64,000 bases of DNA from Carposina sasakii (Eukaryota; Arthropoda; Insecta; Lepidoptera; Carposinidae). Each line of letters opens with the position of its first letter. Position 1 is the first letter of the stretch. The DNA lies in contig CP053154.1 of the NCBI GenBank assembly GCA_014607495.2, positions 10,168,001 to 10,232,000 of the forward strand. The letters are read 5' to 3'. This document shows, piece by piece, positions 12,520 through 22,381 of the stretch. Under the pieces are notes generated by a model that worked only from the letters and a program-made list of their open reading frames with translations, had not been told where the DNA came from and searched no databases. The position numbers and the translations under genes were made by a program.

Positions 12520-14112
12520 ATGCTGCTAACGCTTGTGTGGCTGGCGGTGGCACACGCGACTTCCACCACGCCACCTCCCGAGGAATGTCCCCGCGCTCCC
12601 GAGCACGCCCAGCCGGCCGATGCAGACTACAAGCTGGGTGTGGCAGGGGACCCAGATCTGTTCCTGGCAGGGGAGCTGTATACAGGTGATGATTGGTTTC
12701 TGTAGGTTGATATGTCACACAGTCTCTATTCTTGAAGCAAGAGGGTATGAATGTCCCCGAGCCCTTGAGCACGCTCAGCCGGCCGATGCAGACTACTCGT
12801 ACAAGCTGGGCGTGGCAGGGGAGCTGTATACAGGTGATGATTGGTTCATGCAGGTTGATGTGTCACAGTGTCATTTCTTGTAGCAAGAATGAACCGTAGG
12901 ATTGCAGAATGGGCGGTTTTTTTATATTTCGCATAAATATAAAAGTTCTCGTCTGGTTGTTAGGTACATAATTGTTGAGGGTATTGATAACAGTATTGAT
13001 AACAGATCAAGCAGGAGAAAATTAATAATTATATAGAATGTAATTTTATTAGAAAGTCTTGTTACTTATATAAAAAATATCTTTTGCAGTATCCCTTCGA
13101 AGTATAGATGCTGGCCAGGGCCCTACACCTTTCATAGGGTTTACCATATGGGCGGAGCGAGTTGAAGAGACGCCGGATATCGTTAATATTCACAAATTCC
13201 ACTAAACACGTGGAATCGGATATATCTACTGTTGGCATGTTTCAAGCTTACGACGCACAAACTAAAACGTTGGCACATTGTACACCGGCTGTTACTAACG
13301 CTACGGCACATCCTAAAACTGAAATACAGGTTAGTTACTTCACTACGAGTGAAGAACGTATGTAGGTAGAGTAGAACTTTAGTATTATGAAAGATCATCG
13401 GATCCGAATTCATTATCCTATGCGCCCATAGGCTAGATCAGGGGTCCCCAAACTTTTTTTCTCATAAACCCCTTTTAAAAGTTAACTGGTTCTGGTGGAC
13501 CCCCTACAGACCTACACCAAAACCCCCATTTTTCCACGCCAACGTAGACCCCCATCGAGTCTCCTGTGGACCCATGGGGGTCCACCTGGACTTCTTTGGG
13601 AACCACTGGGCTTGATTAACATTAAATACCCGTGAATACCAGGCTTGAATATTGTCTATATTATATTTTGTCTGCTATGATGGGCACGGCTGGGTTCCCA
13701 AAAGAGATCTTATAGCCAGGTTTAGCATAGCAGTTGACCATGTTATGTCGCTAGTTCATCACCTGAGAGAACGCCCAATAAGTTCCTTAGTATGCAGCTG
13801 ATGTATACTTGTAAAGCCCAGCATCAGCACAGTAATGATTCCATTTTAATATAGTGCCTATTAGTGAAAGCTGTGGTCCCTAGTGCTAGATACGTGATCA
13901 ATATCACCCAACTTCAGGCATTATGGAATGCGCCATCCAGCGAGTACGTAACGTCGTGCGTGCGGCTGTGCGCGCGCGCCGGGCCGCGGGCGGGCGGCGC
14001 GTACGCGGTGCTGTGCCGCAAGCTGTGCCCCGCGCCCGCCGCGCCCAGCAGCGTGGCGCGCCAGCCGCCCATCGTCGAGCCGTGTTGCGCTTGCGATGAG
14101 GCCAAATACGAG
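12520..14112 (+). CDS. Spondin-like gene, exons 1-3: signal peptide and Reeler domain
   Basis: Exon 1 (12520-12685) encodes the signal peptide, then ECPRAPEHAQPADADYKLG and LAGELYT, which continues in exon 2 as VSLRSIDAGQGPTPFIGFTI, the usual Reeler 'GxxYTVSL...F.GF' pattern. Exon 2 (13090-13329) then shifts frame by one base near 13155-13205; past it, STVGMFQAYDAQTKTLAHCT fits the Reeler core and ends AHPKTEIQ. Exon 3 (13918-14112) gives ALWNAPSSEYV and closes with CCACDEAKYE, leading into spondin_N. Exon 3 is very GC-rich. The break is one extra base, or two missing, relative to an intact frame. Confidence 0.8.
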
Positions 14113-17100
14113 GTCAGACATTTTGGACATTTCTTTTTGTTTTTGCTCGTGCTATCTTTTAGGCAAGTTTTGGATAGCTGCCTAGTAAGTTTCCCTTTCT
14201 CGTAAAATTTTATCAAGGTGATTCGACCCGACTCAAGAAAAGATTCAGATAATTATCGTGTTTGGATCGTAACTTCGTGAACATGTTCATTAATATACTT
14301 AGCGCCTGAATATGACATTTGGCAATTTGTTATAGAAATGGCGTTGGATTTTTAGCAGATATGGCCAAGTTTCGAGTATCTGGATCGGATTATAAACCGG
14401 CTCGCCATACCTACGCGTTTACCATTTTTTAAATGACCTTATTATTTGAGATTCGAGATGTTTTGCCGAACCCTTAAAGAACTGATTATGTAACTTTACC
14501 CATCTAAAAAGAAGCTATTATTCTGCTAGGTGACATTCGAAGGCCTATGGTCCCGCAACACGCATGCGCGTGAGTTCCCGCCGGACGAGGCGCGCGCACA
14601 CTTCGGGGATATCATCGGAGCCTCGCACACCGCGCAGTACCGCGTGTGGCAAGAGGGCAGGGCTGCCAGTGCCGGCATGAGGAAGCTGGCAGAGGACGGC
14701 TCTACTACCGCCATTGAGAAGGAGTTGAAGGCTGAGGTAAGTGGTATGATTTGACAGGTCCGTCTGCGGTTTGAAGAAGTAAACACACGTGCACGGTGTA
14801 TGTACCAGTTACGGGCCTATGAATTTATACTACTTAATTAATTTCATTTATGTATGGATTTTAATATTCCAGAATTGTCGCTTAGCTAAATCCAAGGAGG
14901 GTGGGACGCGGGCATCAGGCAGTCAGTCGGCCGTAAAACAAACGCCAAATCCTTGGCAATGAGTTTCAAAAGAAACCATATTGTACCGATCCCATAAATA
15001 ATAGGGTAAGGGCAGGAAGATGATGATGTTTATAAGATGCACATACTACTAGGACATTGCACATCTCACTAACAAATATTTTTCTCACAAAAATGGCGCC
15101 ATGCAAGGTATTAGCTTACATGCCTGATGGATGAGAGAGAATATCTACACGGTATTTACTTTAGTAGTAATGTAGGTATGTTTTATTCTCAGAGTGATCA
15201 CATCCGCACGATAATCAAAGCGCGCGGCATATCATGGCAACATCTAGCAGGGGGTGGTATTCCGAGCACCTTCGCCGTGTTCCGAGTCGATGCGAAGAAA
15301 CATCTCGTGTCGTTGGCATCGAAATTGGCCCCTTCTCCTGATTGGATTGTAGGGGTGTCTGCGCTGGAGCTCTGCAATGCTAACTGCACTTGGAGGATGT
15401 CGTTTACTCTGCCGCTGTATCCTTACGATGCTGGGACTGACGACGGACTTGGTTATACGGTAAGATTCTATAGTTTTTAAGATATCAGTAGTGGATAAAT
15501 ATATTTTAGGTATGTTAAATGGGCGCTAAAGTGTTCTTCCTTCGTTGAAGTGCTGGGTGCTGGGGGGTTATTATTCTGATCACAATAGCCAAGTATTATC
15601 ATGGGGGTTATTCTGATAACTGACCGTATTCTCACAGTCATGTATTACTATGGGGTTATTTTCAGTCATGTAATATCATGTGGGTTATTAATCTCACCAC
15701 AGCAGTCACATATAATCACGGGGGTTATTATGAATTTATGACCACAGCAGTCGCGTATTATCATGGGGGTTATTATGAATTTATGACCACAGCAGTCGCG
15801 TATTATCATGGGGGTTATCCAGACCATAACAGTCGCATGTTATCATGGGGGCTATTCTAACCACAACAGTCGCATATGATCATGGGCATTATTGTCACTT
15901 ATTATCATGGGGATTATTCTCACAGTCACGTATAATCATGGGGGTTATTCTAACCACAACAGTCGCGTCGTTCGCCGTCGTCTCCGCCGGTGCCGGTCCG
16001 TGCGTTACGTCCGGACTGGCCGCGCGACGTGCGCTCTCCGTTCTACAACACGGACGGACACATGCGTCCGTTCGCCCGGCTGCGGCTCAACCGTCTGCGG
16101 CTGTATGAGAAGAGCTGCGATGGTGTTGGTATGTTATCTTTCTTTAATGCAGATTATCATCACTACATAATTATGAAAACAAAGTCGTCATTCTGTCTGT
16201 CTGTCCCTATGTATACTTAGATCTTTTAAACTACGCAAAGGATTTTGATGCGATATGGTATCAGCATTGTACCCGTGCGAAGCCGGGGCGGGTCGCTAGT
16301 AGGTTATAAGCTTCATATTCAAGGTTTCAACGCTACTCGTATTCCAAAAGTGTGACTTTGACTTAACCGCAGTATACTTTAGGCAAAAACCAATAGAAAT
16401 CAGATAGGTGACTGACCGACCCCATGTAAGCAGGGCCTTGCGATATTGTGATTGTATATTGTTAAAGTTTTACCGGTTATAACAATTCTTATATGCAATG
16501 TGTTTACATTATCTCTGTTTTTACAACAGAGACTCCAGGCGAAAAGCCGTCGGAGCCCAGTCTAGAAAGCGAGGCGTGTGCGACCCACGCGTGGGGTCCG
16601 TGGGCCGCGTGCAGCGTGACGTGTGGGGAGGGCCGAACGTCACGACAGCGGGACTACATCTACCCGGCTAGAGCCTACGCCGAGGCCTGTCGCACCCCGC
16701 TCACCGAGTACAAGCGCTGCCATGGCCCGAGGAGACATTGCAGGTGAGGTTTATATATTTTTAATTTTTAGTGCGGTGAGGGCTGTACGTTACGACTGAG
16801 GGACTACATCTACCCTGCCAGGGCGTATGCCGAGGTCTGTCGCACCCCGCTTACTGAGTACAAACGCTGCCATGGCCCGAGGAGACATTGCAGGTAAGGT
16901 TCATATATAATGCCTAGCTACCTTCGATTAGCGTATAAAAAATTGTAGTATTCAAACAGCAATGCAAATCACAATAATTGTATAGCTTAGGTTCATAGGT
17001 AAGTCGTGAATTTATAAAATAATCGGAAAACGTTATACACTACGCAGTCATTTTAAATCAAACGCATGCCGTCTGACTGGAATACGCCCGTAAAACTAGC

Positions 17101-20100
17101 TAGCTATCAGCGCTTTAGTTGACAAATATGATTTTAAATCTGGATATGAGTACTTGATTCCTCATTTTTTTAACAATGGCTGATTATGGTTGCCATACAT
17201 GCGGCTAAGTGCGGAAAACGAGCCTGCGTTCTAACAAGATATATTTCCTTGGGCAGACGTCCGATGGAGTACAAATAGTCCTATATTTACTTGGGTAGAG
17301 GTCCTATGAAGTTTGAATAGTTCTGTATTTCCTTGGCTAGAAGTCCGACGAAGTACCAATGTCCTATATTTACTTATGTAGAGGTCCTATGAAGTACGAA
17401 TAGCTCTATATTTCCTTGACTAGAGGTGCTACGGAGTACAAATAGCTCTATATTTCCCTGCCTAGAGGTGCTACGGAGTACCAACAGCTCTATATTTCCT
17501 TGGGCAGAGGTCCGACGGAGTACGAGCCGGACCCGGCGTCGTCGTCCGGGCCGTGCGCCGTGTCCGTGTGGTCGGCGTGGTCGACGTGCGAGGGGTGCGG
17601 CGTGCGCGCGCGCACCCGGCACTACCTCGCACCGCGCGCACTCAAACGCTGCCACCAGGGGTTCCGCGCCAGCACCGAGCTCAGCCAGGCGCGGCCGTGC
17701 GACGCCGGCCCGTGCCATGTGTACGTGGTATTCAAGAGTAGATAACATATACTCAGGAATTTCGGGGCGGGTGAAGGTTTTTTGTAAACTATTTTTAAAT
17801 TAGAGGCGTGAGAAATCCCCGAAAATCCTAATATGCTTGGCTTTACCAAGTATAGTGCGCGCGAAAGCTTAGCTTTGCATTTATACTGACCAAGCAAAGG
17901 ACGCATCGCGCTTTAGGCTAACGCACTTATACTAACTATGTCAAAACTTGGTCTCACGTATCTACTCATTATACAAATCTGAGCTTACATAGCCTAATCA
18001 TCAATTAATTAGACTAGGATATTTTTGGATATCTTCGTAAGATAACTTATTTATCTTTGCCTTTCGTAAGAATGAGTTAAATTATTTTAATAAAACTTGT
18101 GTCTTCCCATGTCAATTGTACCAATAAAATGTTGTAATTATTTCCCCAATAACCGACAGGTAGTTATCCATTTTAACACGTAACATTACGACGTCTGCCA
18201 GTTTGCATTTTCCGCCAGTTATATCTTCATAATTACTAACTACTATGTAAAATTTTTTGTTTAGCCCTGCCCAATACGCTAACTCTAAAAACTTCGACTG
18301 GTTTTACCAAGTAAGTAATTTTCCAACTTAGGTAAGTATAATTTCATATAGCCTCGTCTCGCTTCCATATTGCATTCTATCAGGCAATAACTTGTCACTG
18401 TTAACTATGTGATGAAACTTGTAACTGTGTTAATCTCATGATCGTGCAATTCTGCCACATTTTGGGAACACTGCCATGTCTATATAGGTGTTTTTTCGTT
18501 GCCACCCTTAACGAAGGGTACGTACTCTATACATCAAATAAAGTATGTAAGTTTTTGCAAAAAAAAATGCTGGGAAACGATGTTAATTGAATTGACATAG
18601 AATTTTTTTTAATTACTTGATTGGGCGAAATTTAAAGTGTCCAGTGTTTATGCTAGTTTTTTCATAGACGAATATTAATTATTTCTCGTGAAAAAATCTT
18701 GCTACACGTATTTATGCAGAAAAACGCAGTCTATTTATTCAACTTAGGGCCCTAATATTTTGGAAACCAGACACTTTCCAGGTATGTTTCCATGGAGGAA
18801 AATGATCGTGATGATGAGGAGATTCCGTTGTTTTCGGGAACGTTGACGACTAAAAATCACCCTGTATGTATGTATGTTTCCGTTACAAATAAAGCTTCAT
18901 TCCACTCATATATTTGTCAATACGTGTTAGGAGGACAAGCCCCGCGGGCCGTGCCCCGTGTCCCCGTGGGGTGACTGGTCGCCATGCTCGGCACACTGTG
19001 GACGCGGACGTCGTCTGCGCGCGCGCATGCTGCTGGCGCCCTCCGCCGCGCAGCAGGCCGTGCTGTTGTCTCGTCTGCTGCATCAGTGGAACACGCTGTT
19101 CTCCGCCTGGCAGAATATTGTGAGTGCTGCTCTACGGGTCGATGAACCTTTATGACTGTTTGGCCATTGTAACGGCTGCTCTATAGGTCTATGAACCATA
19201 TGCCTGTTTCAATATTGTGAGTGCTGAACATTACAGGTCGTATGAACCCATATACCTAGCAAAACATTGCAAGTGCTGGGCTAGGCCAATAGACATCCTA
19301 GTTATTCGCATTAATTTTTTTACGATTGTTTTATATCAGCCATCAAAGGTTAATTGGCAGAAACCGACAACGCCTTTAGCATCTGTATGCACTATCAAAT
19401 AATAGGCTGAAAACATGAAGCATTTCACAATCCATAAGCGGATTTAGGGGGGCATGAGGGCACGCCCAGGTGGATATTGGTGTGCCTACTGAAGAGATTC
19501 CACCACAGCATTATAGCCCATTCTGCCCTTTGTGCCCCCCAGAAAAAAACCTGGAACCGTTCTTGACTTTACCTAATGGAAAGCGTATTGGCGGATAAAA
19601 ACATGTACAAGTATGATTCTCTTTATAGGTTTGGTTGTATTATTTATTTTCAGACTGTCCCGCCAAAAAACATAACGTCCCCCGACCCTTTGATACAGAA
19701 GTCGGTGGACGAATTCCTCGAGCGCTGCCAGTTCACGCTGACGCAGCAGGAGGCCTTCTGCGAGGGAGAGGAGCCGAGCTGCGCTAATGTCACCGTGGAC
19801 GCAGGTTAGTACTACCTGTTTGGTTTGCGTTGTTACAACGTGCTTCCACCACAGTGTGATGTAAACGAAACGTATATTATTTTATTGAAAAAACAGATAA
19901 CTTTCATTCTAACTTTGCACCCCCTTTTATGGGATTATTAAAAAAAAAAACATTTTTCTCGTTACAAAGTTAGTATGATTTTAAAGCAAGAACCTTCATA
20001 CTAAATTACATTCGAACAACTTTAAAAACGGCAAAGTGTCATACTAACCTTGCACCCCCGTTTTACCCCCTTAGGGGGTGAATTTTCAAAAATACTTTCA

Positions 20101-22154
20101 TAGTGCTCCCCTACGTTGTAAAAGGAAACCCTGTGCAAAATTTAGAGTTTCTAACCCTTATAGTTTAGGCTCTGTGTTGATATGTCAGTCAGTCAGCTTC
20201 TCCTTTTATACAAAGTGTTTTTTGGTAGTCAACGTTTCCGAATACTACGGATTCTCCTAATTATCTATCACGAAAAATTTTCTCTATGGAAGCATACCTG
20301 GATAGTGACTGGTTCTCAAGATATTAAGGTCCAAAGTTCTGTATAGAATACTACATTACATTTGTCATTCGTTGAAAGGATAACTGCATTTTAAGAAGAG
20401 CAAGATTTATATAATACAGGAATAAAGAAATTCAGGAGCCTTTAATTCTGTATTATCAAATACTTATGTATCATCTTCTCTTCCTCATTAAATGAATAAT
20501 ACATCGATATGTACATCTCAAAACTAATCTCGGAAGACCGATAAAAGTCACATACTTAGTTATAAATAACTTGGTTCAAATGACGCTCAATAATAAAAAC
20601 CATCAAATCTCTTTACCAGAGACATGTAAGCTGGACCTAATGGTGGGTCATTGCCGTAACTACATAGAGCGTTGGTTCTACGAGTTCAGTAGCGGGAGAT
20701 GCGAGCCGTTTGGCTTCTCGGGTTGTGGGGGAAACCGAAACAATTTCCCCACACACGAGGCTTGCATGACGGCTTGTGGCCATGTCGGACGGAATGCTAC
20801 CGCTGGTGAGATATTGTAGACTTTATTGTGTTACCTCTGGTTGATGATGTCAAAAATTTCGTTTGTTATTTTTTTTATTATTTTTTTTATTACGATCTAA
20901 TTAAGTTTTCATAGAGTTACTGATGAATGACAATATCCAATTGAAAGTCAAATTCTACACAATTTACCTACTATTTCTTGTTTTAAAGCTCCCGAAACGA
21001 GTATCCCAGAAACAAGTACAACAGACTCGACGACGTCTAAGAGGCTGAAGGCCACGCCCCCGACCAAAGATAACGAGGTTCTGCAAAACGATAATCCGAT
21101 AGCACCGGTTTCTGGAGGTCGGTATGTTGATATATATTAGATATTAACATTCGGTTAGATATTCTGTAATTTATCACTACTGTAAATGACTAATAACATT
21201 TATAGAGACTAGATTTTTTCATGTTAATTAATACGCCCCAAAACTGAAACAATATACTTAGAAAATAAAATAGTGGAATATACAACTATTAATTATGTTA
21301 AAATTTATTGGCTATTATGAACAATATTACAGCGTTTTGTTAAAGGACTATAATGTTTGTCCATCGAGCCGGATAAGGATTGACATTATCAAGTCATATT
21401 CAGACGTTTATGTTAAAGCATGTGACTATCGAATGTTTGTCCTTCACCGGTATACCTATTATAGTAGGATTGCATAACAACTTAAACCTCTTTTCGCAGA
21501 AATCGTTTGGCATCATTTAGCATACATTCATATTTCTGTAAGTCAGATCTGTACGCATATATCATTGTTAGTTTGGCTACCATCATGAAAACATTAAATA
21601 AAACAAATCGTCACTGAACACAAGGTTGTAAGATTTATAAAATTAATTTTGCAGGGGATGAGAGCATAAGGTGTAAGAGGTCGATCGCATGAAAGCTTGG
21701 CATAGGAGTGATCTGTACTCTAAATGAACGTTAGTGCTAAATGATATTATACAAAATTATAACTATGCCAAAGGTAAATATGCCAATAAAAATTCTACTA
21801 TCTTAAATGTATGCCATTCTAAATTCGGTCATAAGCACATTATACCTAAAAATATTTATGTCAAATATTTTTTATGATTCGACTAAAGAAGTTTCTTGAA
21901 ATACTATGTACTTATTTTACATCTAAATACAATGCACAAAACTGATATTAATTGCAGTAACTAAACTAAAAATAGTGAATTTTATAACAGTTTCAGTTTA
22001 AAGCTCGAAATGTTTAATCACAGATTAATTTGACTCTAAAATACGTAAAATAAATATTATATTTTTGTGTGTCTGTTCCAGCGTCCTCCTATAGGAGATA
22101 ATGCGTCATGTCCGCAACTTGTCAAAACTCGCCACTGCAAGCCAAAACAATGTC
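12520..22154 (+). CDS. Fat-spondin/F-spondin-like secreted matrix protein (Reeler, spondin_N, TSP1, Kunitz)
   Basis: An extracellular matrix protein, probably secreted into hemolymph or basement membrane. Coding exons: 12520-12685, 13090-13329, 13918-14112, 14530-14736, 15193-15459, 15963-16128, 16530-16743, 17508-17718, 18931-19119, 19654-19804, 20620-20805, 20989-21121 (or 21117), 22082-22154. The start is the first ATG followed by a signal peptide (MLLTLVWLAVAHATS). Domains in order: Reeler (exons 1-3), spondin_N (4-6), three TSP1 repeats (7-9), a Cys-containing linker (10), Kunitz (11), Ser/Thr linker (12), half a TSP1 (13). About 800 residues in total. Phases agree at every junction except two points: a one-base frame break inside exon 2, and exon 13, which needs phase 0 while exon 12 ends in phase 1 or 2. 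The stop is not certain: a possible tiny last exon at 22377 would add one residue and TAA. The order resembles Drosophila fat-spondin; gene identity is inferred. Confidence 0.85.
12582..12892 (+). repeat. Partial tandem duplication of spondin exon 1 with its donor site
   Basis: Copy 1 (12582-12742) and copy 2 (12749-12892) share GAATGTCCCCG, CAGCCGGCCGATGCAGACTA, GGAGCTGTATACAGGTGATG and following intron. Copy 2 differs by a 24-nt deletion between GGCAGGGGA direct repeats and a 6-nt insertion; both are multiples of three. It stays open as ECPRALEHAQPADADYSYKL and GVAGELYTG. It has no start codon or signal peptide of its own and only a weak acceptor (CTATTCTTGAAG). Confidence 0.85.
13439..13608. 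mobile_element. hAT-type MITE in spondin intron 2
   Basis: The ends are CAGGGGTCCCCAAAC and, on the right, TTTGGGAACCACTG. They are flanked by 8-bp near-identical target duplications, GGCTAGAT and GGCTTGAT (7 of 8 match). The 170-bp interior is non-coding. Confidence 0.8.
14530..16128 (+). CDS. Spondin-like gene, exons 4-6: spondin_N domain
   Basis: Exon 4 (14530-14736) begins VTFEGLWSRNTHAREFPPDE and contains HFGDIIGASHTAQYRVW; exon 5 (15193-15459) contains LAPSPDWIVGVSALELCN and LPLYPYDAGTDDGLGYT; exon 6 (15963-16128) ends LRLNRLRLYEKSCDG. These match the spondin_N blocks 'TF.G.WS', 'PSPDWFVGVDSLDLC' and 'YPYDAGTD.G'. The acidic Asp/Thr/Asp cluster in PYDAGTD is the metal-binding neighbourhood in solved family structures. 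Phases are 0/0, 0/0 and 0/1. Exon 6 takes its acceptor from the last unit of a minisatellite. Confidence 0.9.
15560..15965 (+). repeat. Minisatellite supplying the 3' splice site of spondin exon 6
   Basis: About ten degenerate units with the core ATCATGGGGGTTATT and CCACAACAGTCGCGT run across the end of the intron. Spacing is 30-46 bp, with two exact 45-bp steps between 15721 and 15811. The last unit's ACAACAG (ending 15962) is the acceptor and its TCGCGT forms the first exon codons. Several upstream units carry the same CACAGCAGTCGCGT, giving candidate alternative acceptors. Confidence 0.85.
16530..19119 (+). CDS. Spondin-like gene, exons 7-9: three thrombospondin type-1 repeats
   Basis: Exon 7 (16530-16743) contains HAWGPWAACSVTCGEGRTSR, exon 8 (17508-17718) VSVWSAWSTCEGCGVRARTR, and exon 9 (18931-19119) SPWGDWSPCSAHCGRGRRLR. 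Each has the layered Trp and Arg residues of a TSP1 fold; WxxW motifs are potential C-mannosylation sites. Exon 8 has CEGC in place of the usual CxxxCG spacing. Exon 7 ends phase 2, exon 8 starts with the completing base and ends phase 0, and exon 9 is phase 0 at both ends. A degenerate second copy of exon 7 lies at 16768-16893 and a 42-bp array precedes exon 8. Confidence 0.88.
16768..16893 (+). pseudogene. Partial second copy of spondin TSP1 exon 7
   Basis: Starting after an acceptor-like TTAATTTTTAG, this copy repeats the 3' two-thirds of exon 7: CGEGCTLRLRDYIYPARAYA, then EVCRTPLTEYKR, ending in the same RRHC + GTAAGG donor. It lacks the Trp-rich N-terminal strand of the TSP1. Splicing exon 7 to it would break the frame (phase 2 into phase 0). 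It is most likely a non-functional duplicate. Confidence 0.8.
17240..17531 (+). repeat. 42-bp tandem array spanning the acceptor of spondin exon 8
   Basis: Seven units start at about 17240, 17282, 17323, 17364, 17406, 17448 and 17490, a 42-bp period with one 41-bp step. Each has a pyrimidine tract, a TAG or CAG, and an exon-like ...GTCCGACGGAGTAC. The used acceptor is in unit 7 (exon start 17508). The unit-6 acceptor (exon start 17466) would add 14 residues in frame with no stop; unit 5 meets a stop. Confidence 0.88.
18484..18864 (+). mobile_element. 390-bp CAGGGTG-family MITE, copy a
   Basis: It begins GGTGTTTTTTCGTTGCCACC, carries CTCTATACATCAAATAAAGT and TTTATGCAGAAAAACGCAGT, and ends AAAAATCACCCTG followed by TA. 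It sits only 66 bp before spondin exon 9. Confidence 0.85.
19855..20212 (+). repeat. Dispersed lepidopteran-type repeat in spondin intron 10
   Basis: It has the blocks CTTTGCACCCCCTTTTA, TTGCACCCCCGTTTTACC, CCCTTAGGGGGTGAATTTTC and GTCAGTCAGTCAGC, a combination I recognise from many moth genomes. The class is not certain. A fragment of the 390-bp MITE follows at about 20214-20340. Confidence 0.55.
20620..20805 (+). CDS. Spondin-like gene, exon 11: Kunitz/BPTI protease-inhibitor domain
   Basis: All six Kunitz cysteines are present in order: ETCKL, VGHCRNY, SGRCEPF, FSGCGGN, HEACMTA, TACG. The canonical WFYEFSSGRC and GCGGNRNNFPTHEAC blocks are intact. The residue after the second Cys (P1) is Arg, which predicts a trypsin-like protease target. 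It follows a linker exon (19654-19804) and precedes a Thr/Ser/Pro-rich exon (20989-21121). Function as an active inhibitor is inferred. Confidence 0.92.
22082..22154 (+). CDS. Spondin-like gene, last recognised exon: C-terminal half of a TSP1 repeat
   Basis: After a good acceptor (TCTGTTCCAG) the frame reads RPPIGDNASCPQLVKTRHCK, then PKQC, the normal second half of a TSP1 repeat. It ends at a strong GTAAGT donor in phase 1. The Trp-containing first half expected upstream is not found between 21122 and 22081 on this strand, and the entry phase (0) does not match exon 12. An exon is therefore missing from the sequence or has been lost. Confidence 0.7.
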
Positions 22155-22381
22155 GTAAGTTATTGCTAGAGACTTCCAAAAATATATCTTCTAACAATTT
22201 TACCTTCTATTGACAATATTTCTCATAATAATTGAAATTTATCTCTTGACAAATGTTTTGGTCCCATAGCTGTAGATATCAAATTTAAGATGATACGTGA
22301 TTCAATTTTAAAATGTTGTCCCTTTCTGACGTGCATTTTTAACGGTGAGTTATACAAAGTCAACATTATATTACAGAGTAA

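Noticed and set aside
12518..12883. Overlapping ORFs on both strands over exon 1
   Set aside because: These are shadow frames of the GC-rich exon and its duplicate. Only the frame from 12520 has a signal peptide and Reeler continuity.
13914..14216. Minus-strand ORFs of 69 and 100 residues
   Set aside because: They are antisense to the GC-rich Reeler exon 3, with Arg/Ala/Pro-rich shadow composition.
15678..15860. 60-residue ORF with repeated AYYHGGYYEFMTT
   Set aside because: It is a reading frame through the minisatellite in a spondin intron. The periodic peptide only reflects a 45-bp repeat step.
17374..17803. Long ORFs on both strands at spondin exon 8
   Set aside because: They come from GC-rich exon sequence read in wrong frames plus the 42-bp array. 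The TSP1 frame explains the region.
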